The notes beneath the pieces were generated by a model. That model worked only from the letters and a program-made list of their open reading frames with translations, ran no database searches and was not told the DNA's origin. This document shows, piece after piece, positions 37,901-49,900 of a stretch of DNA of 64,000 nt (its first letter is position 1; the number at the start of each line of letters is the position of its first letter). Source of the stretch: Gordionus sp. m RMFG-2023 (taxonomy: Eukaryota > Nematomorpha > Gordioida > Chordodea > Parachordodidae). The position numbers and the translations under genes are program-made. Where the stretch lies: positions 15,663,366 through 15,727,365 of the forward strand of contig NC_088777.1 in NCBI RefSeq assembly GCF_954871325.1. The letters run 5' to 3'.

Positions 37901-40900
37901 ATATTCTGTAAAAGGACCTCAAATAACCACGTGTAATTTTATCCAAAGGTTTTCTGTGTTCCAATTATTTAACTGGGCTTTCTTAAGTCTTATATTACAT
38001 TCTAAGCATTTATTACTAATAGGATTGACCATATAAGGCAAGTATACTTACTCACAGGCCGTATTTTCTTAATTCTTATATGACCTTTGTGTAATTTTTG
38101 TAAAATTGAATACTGCATATGTCATGGAAGCAACTATTGGCTTTTTTTTAAAAAAATATATCATATAAGATGTGAAACATTTTTAATTTTTTAGAAAGGG
38201 TTCAAAATCAGGGTGTATTTTATCTTTCTTTTGTCCATCTTTAATATATCCATTCTAAACAAAGAAGGCTCCTTGGTTCCTAATATTTCTTCTGAAGTTT
38301 ATCATATAAGGGGGTTTCCTGGAAATAATATCTAGGTTACCTCAGCCCTTTTAATAAGTTCTTTGGAAATCGATTCAAATTCACATCTTCTATTTTTTTA
38401 AAATTTAAATATGTGAACTATAGGTATGTGTTTCTAAAAACACCGTACTCCCATTGATTTATTCTTAGAATTTTTTGGTTCCGAAAACGGCATCAAGAGC
38501 TACTATATAGAATATATTTTCTCAGCCTTTGAATGAGTCATCAAACCAATTGCAATAGGACGCCTATCTCCTGACTTGATTTTTTATTTTAAAATAGCTC
38601 TTAATCTATATAATGCGTCTGGGATCACACCTATATCCGTTCTTATTCACTCCATTTGAACGGCTTCATCTTTCTTTAGCTATTTAGTGCCCAGAAGGTT
38701 GGAAAACCTAGCTTTGATTATAGATTCACGGTTAATGGGTTCTTGGGATTTATTTCTTCCCTTGTATCAATAAATTATTAATAAAGTTGAATGGAAGATT
38801 TCTCTAAAATAGATTAAGTTTATAATTTAATTAAAAAAAAATTTTCCAGATATATTATTTATTACTCTTTCTATAGATGTGAACGAGAATTTTTTGGCCT
38901 TCAAACGTCATTTCGACCGAGAAATACGCATATACAAAAAAGTAGTTATCATAAACCTAGCCGAACAAACTGGTCGGGAAAAATATCTGTCAGAAGCATA
39001 TCTGGATAATTTGTTGACTTATGATAATCCTCTGCTTATATACGTTACCTTTGATTTCCATGAATATTGGTTTAAATTTAGAGAAAATATTTAATCATTT
39101 TTTTTAATATATGGGAGATAAATAAATTGTGAGGTACTTTTATAAATCTATTTTTTTTTAGTATAAATCTTTTTCTTAAGGATTGATTTAAAATAGTAAT
39201 TTAATTATTTTCGAGAAGTTTCACTCTCCCTTATATAGCCTTCGATTTTCATAACAATATTGTTTTAAATTTTTAAAAAATTAGTATACTTGTCAGTTAT
39301 TTATGTATATCATTAATCTTTACGATGAGAACACTCTGAAGAGTAAACAAAAACAACCGCTAATCTGAAATTTTTATTTGTTATTTATTATATTTATATC
39401 AACTAAATTTTGATATAAAAGTCAGGGTATGAAGTTCGAGAACATATCGGTTCTGACGGAGAGTGTGGCTGACATTATTAAACAAATGCAATATTGTTGG
39501 TAAATTATTGGAAATTTAATATAAATGTACATGAGAGAAAAGAAAATTAGTACACATATTACCCTTTTCCTTTTATTTATTAACTTAAAACTATAATTTA
39601 TGTCGGAATAAAATAAGGAACAAAGATGCTTCTATGAGTGGGGTTTATCCAGTTGTTATAAATAATGAAAGGATTAATTTTAAGGATATTGTGTCATTAT
39701 GATTATATATAAAAATTAAAAATTACCTCTATTTAGGTTCGATTCTAAGGGTTTTATATGCTATCAAACCTCCGTTTTCAGGATAAATTGCATAGATTGT
39801 CTCGATAGGACTAACATGGTTCAAATGTCTTTGGCTAAGATCTTGTTAGAAATTCAGGTTTTCTATTTTAGATGAAAATGATGTATGAATACGTTGTATC
39901 AAAATATTAATATATTGGTCAAACTCAAAGTAAACCAATTTCTTTCAAATTTACGCCTTGTTTTTAAATAATGAAATTCTCCAAATAATTATTAAAAAGA
40001 TTTATGTAATTTTGCTAAATGAAATCATACTCAAATGACCAATAAACTTTAAAAATCCCTCATAATACAATATTTATACTGTTTTCTAAAATATATATTT
40101 AATACAACATTCCACTTACTACTGAGGGAAGAGCTGCACATTCTAACGCATCAATAGTTTATTATTTTAAATGTTACCTATAAAATTTTATTTATTTTTT
40201 CTTTATATTGTCATTGTGAATTATTCCCTCTACCTTATAATTTTCCCTATAACACCGACATATCGTTGTTTATGTTATTGGAATGAACTATCCATACCAT
40301 TTAAAGTTTCATTTTTATATGCGATATAATAGAAAGTATATAAATACTTTGAATGCCAGTGATAAATATATTATGTATTTCGCCTAATTTATAGATAATA
40401 GGTGGTATCTATAAAATTTTAGTCTCATTTTATTTTTTAGAAATATCGAATATGTTTATTCTAGGCACTCAAACGATCATATGTAATAATCTACCAATAA
40501 TATTTTAGAGTATTTGACCGAATTAAGTAGTGTGCATTAAAAGCATGTTTATCTTATTAAGTTTCAATTATTTTAAAATATTTTGTATCATAAAGGAATC
40601 GAAAACAAAAGATTTTTTTTATTACTAAAATAAATAAATATAATAATTTAGCTAAGTCATGGTTTATTTTTTAATGAATTTAAATTTTATTTAATATTTC
40701 GCCCAGTATAAATTATATTAATTCTCATTTATTTTACTTCCACTTGCTACATTTGAATATAAATATTACTGGTCAGATTTATAAAATAATTTATTCAATT
40801 CTGGTAAAAAATTATATATTATATTATATATAATATTAAGCCAAATTATTGAATTAATTGGCGATAATTAAGATTGATTAGTTAAATTTTAATATAGGAT

Positions 40901-43900
40901 TATGGTCAAACCATAACATCAAGTTTGGAAATATTTTCAAGAAGTACGCGATGGTAAATCAGTTAAAGCGGTATGCAGGTTTTGCAAGATGTCTTATATT
41001 ACCCACGCTGATAGAATGGTCAAGCATTTATTAAGCAGCTGTACTATGTACCCTACCATAATTAAGAAAAATTTTTATTCAAATTCCAAAATATCAATTT
41101 CTACAAAAAATCACATAAATGTAATTTGTAATACTTCTAGCTCAAACCAAGAATTGTGGGAAATTAGTGAAAATGATTATCAAATTGAAAATATTTTGTC
41201 TTGTGACTCGAGAAAATTTGATTTCATTTTCTCTGATCAATCTACAAGCAAGGCGATTAAATGCAAATCTCAATCTTGTAAAACTAGTTTCATAGATAGA
41301 ATGAATCCCAAAGAAAAAAATGAGCTCGATCAATTGTTTGCAAAGGCTGTATATGTAAGCAATTTACCTTTTCACATCAATGAAAATCCCTAAATCCAAG
41401 AATTCTTTAAATAATTACGTCGTATTTACACTTTACTCAAGCGAAGGCAGCTGGCTGGTTACCTTTTAAACAAAGCGTCAGGAGATATGGAGGCGAGAGT
41501 TGCAGTTATAATCGATAAATCTCCTCACTTATCAATTGTATCAGATGCCTGGAGCAACATTAGAAACAAGTATTATTAATTTTATGGTAATGACGCCTGT
41601 TCCAGTATCCTACAAATTTTAAATACTGAGGAAATTGTCATACGACAGATTATATTTCCCAGGAATTTAAAATTGTAATTCATGAATTGAATCCGGTAAA
41701 AGTATATTCTTTAGTTACTGATAATGCCGCTAACATGAAAGCAGTCTGGAGAATTCTAAAATCTGAATCTATTTACAATCATATACAATGTTAGGGTTGT
41801 GCAGCGCATACTTTGCAGTTATTCTTTCACGATTTTGAACGATTGAGACTTCAGTTACCATATTTCAATAATTAAAAAAATTGTTAAATTTTTCAAGAAT
41901 AAACACATACCAGCTGCAGTATTTTCCTGTAATAAGAATCAACATGGTATACCATCTACATTAAGTACAATTAAAACAAGATGGGCATCGTCAATAAAAT
42001 GTATGGAAGAAAGCTCTGAAAGCATCAGTTTTTGAAGAAGCAATATGTGATATTTGTTCTATAGAAATTACAAATAATATATTAAATGAAGAAATATTTT
42101 GGACGAAAAATTTAAATTTTTTAGATATACTCCAAACTTTAGCTACCTCATTGTTGAGAGTGCAAGGGGATAAATGTACTTAAGCTCACATAAAAAGCCA
42201 GATGCTTAATTTGGAATAACATATCATGCCATGATTCTATATTTTATCCATCTGAAGAAAAAAAATTGAAGTTATGTTTAAAAAAAATGATCTAAATACA
42301 TGTGCTCACAATGCTGCTTATTTATTGGACCCCCAATATCAAGGGGAGCATCTTATTAGTGCTGAATTTGATGAAGCATGTAATATAATACAAGAATTAG
42401 GTATTTTACAAGGTGGTGATAATCAAAATATTTTAAGTGATATAATAAATTTCAAAAGTAAAAGCGGCATATTTAATAGCCAAAATATGTGGAAAGTGTT
42501 AACTTCCATAAGAAACAATCAGATTTCGGCCAAGATGATGGAATGCACTTTGCCCATCTTGCCCATTAGAGAAGTAGCTAATATTTTACTAATATTTCCT
42601 AATTCAACTTCTTCTTCAGAAAGAAATTGGTCGGTTTGGGAAAATATTTATACGAAAAACATAAATCGATTGAAGATTTCTACAACAGGAAAATTGATAA
42701 AAGTATACTATAATTTAAGATTGATTAAAAATATTAAAGAAAATAATGATATTGAATATGAATCGGAACAAGACTCTGCTGCGGAGGGCGAAACAACTAT
42801 GGAATGAATAAAAAAATATTGTGAAATATGATATTACATAGATTTATTATAATATTATATATATACTAAATAAAGTTAATAATGGCGTAAAAAACATTTA
42901 TTTGAATTTGACCGTATTTGACCGGTCAAATGCACAACCCTGTTATGAACTTTTATTTCAAATGTTCTTTAAAGTGATATCTGGCATGTTTGAGATCTTA
43001 CATGCTAGTCAGAATAAATTTTATAAGGTAAAATATATTGTTTTTTCAATAAAAAATTACTTTCGAGATCATCACATCTTATGGATGTTACTACTCTGTT
43101 CAAAAATGAAGTGTATGATTTGAATTTTTACTTTGTTAGAGAATATATATTATATTATTCTTGGGATGATATATACGAATTTAGGTAAAAAAATCTTCTA
43201 ATAATTTTGAAAATAAATAATAAATATTTTTAGTTACGAAAAATAGGACTCTTAGCTCCCGAAACTCCATTTCCCAGGTCTTTAACTTTGATTTTTCAAT
43301 CTTCTTGGGCAAATAATGGGGATGCTTTGAGTGTTCAGTATGCTGGAACTGCTGCTTTAAAGGTTTGATTTTAAATTTAAAAGTTTTTTTTAAATAAAAG
43401 AAAAAATAATAAAAAAGGGAAATTTCAAATATGTGTTTTGTATTGCCGTTATTTTATAGTAATAAAATATTTATAATGAGTGATAAGACAACCCTACCCC
43501 CTCCTATTAGGGAGTAAAAATGGTAAAGAAAGTCTAATGAAATGAATGAATGGCAAATAAAATACACATTTTTGATGATCAAAAATTATAGATATATGTA
43601 TGATATATTAAAAAGTAGTATTCAATTCGAAATGAACACGAATGACGTTCTAAAAATTAAGATAGTCGTAATTTTAGCTCTATATACTTGGTTAGGTTGT
43701 CTTTAGCGATAATGACCACCTTAACTCTTTAAGGTTCAAATCAAGGTTTCACACTTTTCTTTTGAAAATTCCCACAAATACTTAACCCTGTCCAACATAT
43801 CGCATTTTTTTTAGGTTTTTGTTGTCTATGTCTTCTTTTTATAAAAGCTAGACATTTTTGGATTTAATGATATATGACTTGGCGCATTGTTTTGTTGAAA

Positions 43901-46900
43901 AATAAAAATCCTTTGTGGAAAATATGACAATGATACCTTATTAAATATCATAATATGGATCATGTTACCTAGACATTTTACCATCCGACAACCCCACAAC
44001 ATAACACCTGTTAGGAATTCTAAGGCCCTTTTAAGGCAATCAAGTTTAAAGGCTAATGCAAAGCATTGGCACGCACGTGATAATATTAAACATAACAGAT
44101 TATGCAACTTAAAAATTCGAAAATTTAAGTAGTGCCGATTAATTTGATTTACGAATGTTAAATATTATTAATATATCCTAGGGTGATTTTACCCGTACAG
44201 GGCAGAAAAAACTGACTTCCTTACTTAAAGATGGTTACAATTCTGCCGCTAGGTATTATGCTAACCAATTTCGCGACGCTTACAAGCAAATAGCATACCA
44301 AACACTCCAAAACGCGTGTCCCTTGGCTTTAGTCGAGGCAGAAGAAATAAAGGAGGAAGGATTCAAAGGTTTAACATAAATTTTAAATCTTTTTGCTTCA
44401 ATGGGATGTTCGAATTTTTCAAGTCATAATTTGACTAAAGAAAAAAATACATTTTTGTAACCGATATTAATATTGTTAACACATTAAAATCATGGATTTA
44501 ATTTATAAAAAATGAGCTATTGCTGGTCTCAACTGATTTTGAACTATTTATTTAGAGGATGGGTGGGATATAAATTGATAAAAGATTGAAGGGAAGAGGC
44601 CAAATGATTAGCTTGAAATAAAATCCTTATTTTTTTAAAGATATATTTTATGACCTTTAATTATAATTTTTATAACTTATGAAAAAAAATTGTTGAACCT
44701 TCGTTAAATTCTTTTATAATAATATACATTATCATTACGAATGTTTGATTAGCAAAAGAACTTAATTTTTTTTTCTTATTAAAATTTTTTCCAAAATTTT
44801 TATATATATAGGGCTTTCAAAACTAAACATTTATATAATATGCATATAATGATGTAGTATCGTCTTCACATCAGACCGATTTCAACGTGAGAAGGTTGTT
44901 TTTTTCGAGAGATATTCCGGCGTTTAGGCGATTGCTTAGGCCATATCTCATGCCGGAGGAAGAAAATAGCGTTGAGGACGATTATCCTGAACCCGACCCG
45001 TATTTTGATGATGATAGGTTCAATTCATTTTCGGAAACAGACTTATTCTTTTATACTATATAATATATTGAAGACCTGCAAGCCCAGCTCGATTAAAGAC
45101 CTGGGTAGGCGAACCTAGCTAAAATTAAATTTTTAACCCCAAACTAGGCTGGAAAGTAGGAGAATTTCTAAACAAAATACCAGATTGGACCTTAAATAAC
45201 CTAACTTTAATAATTCAGCGGACCACAAATTATTTTTTAGAAACTCAAACCAGTCCTATTAATGGATAGCTCTGCAGGCCGCAAATTTGTAAGGGGCCGG
45301 AGAGCATGCTAGCTCTAAAAGTAAAACTACAATAGAATTAAAACTACTTAATAATATGAATTAACCCTTTAGGTTCCCTCGTAAAATTAATATGATGCAA
45401 CACGATATTTACTAATTTTTTTATTGATTCTAATATAATATAATATAAAACACACAAAAAAAGTTTTTTAAATTCAGAATGGCGGCTCTCCCTGGTGGTT
45501 TTAAATTCATATCATTGACACCTTATGGAAACTTTCGAAACAGTTTCTATTTTTATTTAGACATAGTGGTACGTTGCATGATTTGCACGACCACCTTGTT
45601 CTTCTGGGATTTAACTTTGTACTACAGAAGGTACACCTTCGTGAGGTTCCTGCCTGATTGATGAGCTGAATTTTTTAGTCTAATTTCTGGTAGGATATAA
45701 GGTTTATTATTTTTTCTTTGCATTGATATATAATTATTATCATTATGAATATTATCATCCCTATTAACATTTTTACAGTATGCCAATTCGCTAGCAATTA
45801 TTTGTCTTCGGAATTCTTTCGATGAGAGTTTATTATCTGTAAGAATATTGTATATTATGAATGAATTGATAATCGCCACATCTATCAGCCAAAAGAATAT
45901 TGGTAGCCACCATTTTCGCCACTTTCGCGAAATTTCATATAAAGACTTTAAATGGTCGAAATGGTCAACAGACCCCATATATTTATTATACATCTTTATC
46001 ATTATTGGACATTTTACGTCAAATACTTCCCCTTTTTTATTTTTTCTCTTCACAGTATCCACTGATCTCGGATCAATATAATTGGACATTATAAATACGT
46101 CACGATTATCTCGCCATTTAATTATACTTATATTATTTTTGTCACTTCTCCAGTCAAACTCACCTCTTTTTAATTTTGTTTCCATATTCTTTATGGGCAA
46201 GTATCTCCTATTTTTGTTTAGTGTTCCGGTAGCATATATACCTTTCTTTTTTAAATCGGCCATTAGAGTATAACTCGTAAAATAATTATCGAAAAATATT
46301 TTATGATTTTGAAATCCTTCACAAAACTTTGTTACAACATTATAACCAAGATTACTTTCAACCTCTTTATTTTTCCCAACATAGATATTAAAATCATTCA
46401 TATATCCTGAAATATCGCATCTCATCCAAACCTAAAAATATAGTTTAGCCGAAATAAATAATGACAAAATTCACACATCCTTGAAACCGCGTTTCGTGGG
46501 TTTCTTAGACATGTATTGCCTAAATCCTATACGGCCTTTGAACCTAATCATTCCTTCGTCAATTGCTTGATATTCCGAGGGAAGAAAACATTTCAAGCAA
46601 GAGGAACGGATATTATCAATGAATGGTCTTATTTTGTATAATTTATCATAATTTTCATCATTTCTCGATGGTTCTAAGATATTGTCATTTATATGGATGT
46701 GGGCCATAAGCCAAATAAAACGTTTTACTTTCATTATGGATGAAACAAAATTGTCATGGAATTCTGGTTTAGAACTCCAATAATCTTTGTAATTTGCCAT
46801 AGTTTTAATTCCAAAGAGTATATTAAGACATAAAAATTTTCTTATTTCTGTAGGAATAGTTGGTTGATATTTAATATTTTTTTGTTGGGCATATAAATTG

Positions 46901-49900
46901 GTATTGAATGAAATTTGTTGTTATTAGAGAATCATTAATAAATTTCTTATATATATCTGATGGATACAATGGGTCCGTTTTTAAAGATGATATTGGACCT
47001 GATATTTTATCAAATTCTAATGCTGGTTGTGAAGAATATTTCTTGGACCAGATAGGATTATTATGGTTTGTAGCAGATTGATCATACGCATCTTGTTCAG
47101 AATTGTCATTGTCATCAATTTCAATTTGATAAGGTGTATCCGATTCATAATCATCACTATCAATTTGGTAACGTGTATCCGATTCATAATCATCTTCGGA
47201 ATCAGTGGATGAGTTGTCTAACGAAGAACCTTCAGATGGAATGTCCAGATAATCATCCATATATATAACAAGCTAAAATTATTGCGAAATGTGTTGGCAA
47301 AATTTATCAATTATTTAAAAAAATAAATATTAAAAATATTGTTGTTAAGTGGCAGTGGTTAGTTTAATATACCACATTAAAAAGATCAAAATAATATATA
47401 AATATTATTTATTTGAGCAAAAATAAATATTAGAAAGATAGATAAAATAGTGAGGAATATATATATTTAAAAATATTTGATAAATATACTTACTTATAAT
47501 TAAAATTGGAATTTTAAGAAAAATCACCGTAAAAAACGTATTTTGAAATAAAGGCGCGAAAAAAAAATTAAAAAATAACTCCTCCACAAACATATGAAAA
47601 AGAATATCTTTTAATATATATTCGTGGTGGTTTTATTTTATATGATCAACTCCTTTAGAAGATATAAAGGTTAAAAGGTGGTTTTATATTTGCACTACCG
47701 CGACCGAAAGGGTTAATATCTCATTTTATTCCACTTATTTACTTTTATACTATACATATTAATTCTTTAAAAAATTATACTTTTAACATTATTAATTTAT
47801 CCGAAAAATATTTTGGGAAAGGATGAGTTACTACAGTTATAGATTGAGCTTTCCCATGAGACACTTTTGAGCTGCAAAATATTTATTATTTTTAAATATA
47901 CAAATGATATATATTTTAGCAACTACCTCATTTATAAAAATAAGCCATAATGGAAAATAGTTATAAAAAGTTAGTGAAATTTATTGACAATTTAAACAAA
48001 TAGAGAATGGATTAAAATTGCAGTAAGATCCGTATGCTTAAAAAGATAATTTAAGTGGGACAAAGATCTATAAACATTTCAGATGTATTTATTAGATAAA
48101 TGTATAACACACTTGCTATTTCTTGATCTTCATTTATATGTTTTTATGCATAAGCTAAGTTTGTTTTCTTCATAATGGCTAGCAAAGACGTATTTTCATT
48201 AAATATATTCATGATTTCATCATTTGTTATTTGTTTCTTTTTTCTAATATAATTTCTTACCATATTCAAATTTCAATAAGCAAAATTAAATTTTAGAAAT
48301 TACCATCAAAAATCTCTTATTAACCTCTGAGAAGTAGCCCCAGACCCTCAATGGCTTTAAAATTTAATTTTATGGTAGTTTATATTTTTTGTTCAAATAA
48401 AGATAATTTTATATAGAATAGGGTTTAATCTTTTACATAAGATAGTTATTTGATAATTAAAGCCTTATTTTTTTTGATAAATTACAGCATTTAATAAAGC
48501 TACTTTTGAAAGTATAAATCATATATTGTGTTATAAAAATTTTATATATTTTCCGATATTTAAAAAAATCATAGCCGCATATGCATTAGGTATACATATT
48601 TGGTTAAAAAATTAACTATTAAAGTTGAGTACTCTAGAAGAAAACGCCTAGGCTCGCAAGAACCTCGGGTTCATAAGATCCCCGGTCTCCCTTATTGTAA
48701 TATGCAAATACATTTTGACCAAAAAAAATTACATTTTAAAAATATTTCACTTAGTTCCGATAAATCGATATCATCTAGTCCTATACCTACGCAACAGCCT
48801 AATATGATTATTAACAGATCTTCGGCGGACCCACCCTTTAAAACGTTTTATGATGATACATGTTCCTTAAACAAATCACCGGCAACCAGAAAAATATCGG
48901 TATTATAGTTTATTTATAACAAATATGGGATATAGTGACGTTTTGGTCTATTTCATAATATTTAGATATAGTAAAATGGTAAATCTTCAAAATTATGATA
49001 TTTAAAATAAAAATTTTTTTAAAGGGCCTTTATGCTAATATCCAATCTAAGGTATATGTTTCGCAGTCATAAAACTGTAGATATTTGACTATCTCATCTT
49101 TTTAAAAGTTGCAAAGGTATTATTCAGGGATGTGAACCCGGACCCTTAACCCTCGTATTTTGGCTGAACCCAAACCCGGACCCTTTTTAAAAGTGGAGGG
49201 TCCAAGGGTTCTAGGTGTCATAAAAATTTTATTTTATAAAAATATTTTTTTAAAAAATAAATATAAATTTTATTAACTTTTTTTATGGAATATTTTATCT
49301 TCGCGTTTTTCTTCCTGGACTTCCATTTTATTTAGAGATTGATATCATAAATTATTTTCCAGTGTAATAATATTTTATTATGTAAATTTATTAATATGCC
49401 TTATTATAGAAATACGTTGACTATTTTGAAAGTGAATTATTTTGTAGTACAAGTAGTAATATTTTAATTTAAATGATATTTCACAACACGTTGGTCATCA
49501 TTTGTATTATGCTAGAACGTATTAAGTTTGAAAGATTTCTGTAATGATTTTATTATAGGAGCATGTGAAGTCATTTTGTCGGAAGATGATTGGTGCCAAA
49601 TAACCTTACTTGTGTATTAGTTCCTTTAAAAATAACAATATTAAGATTACAATCAGAACTATGATGTTTATTTAATTTTAAGGCATATGGTTTAGATGCC
49701 AATTAGATTTAGAAAAATTTACAGTCCTTTTTATACGAAATATTAGAAAACATGAAAATTCGAGAGCAACAATATTTGCAAAATAGTGTTGTATAATATT
49801 TAGACCCTCGATATCAAGTTTTATTGAGTATTGAGCAAAAACAAATTGCTAAAGACCATCTTAAGGATTTATGGCATAAGCAAAACTCCATTATTTACAA

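Noticed and set aside
40480-40540. Left terminus of the BED-type hAT, because GTATTTGACCG and GTGCATT occur here
   Set aside because: The phrase is in the same orientation as at the right end and no TTATGAAC octamer flanks it, so it is not an inverted terminus.
45479-46273. Plus-strand ORFs opposite the piggyBac transposase
   Set aside because: They are antisense shadows; the minus-strand frames carry the conserved transposase residues.
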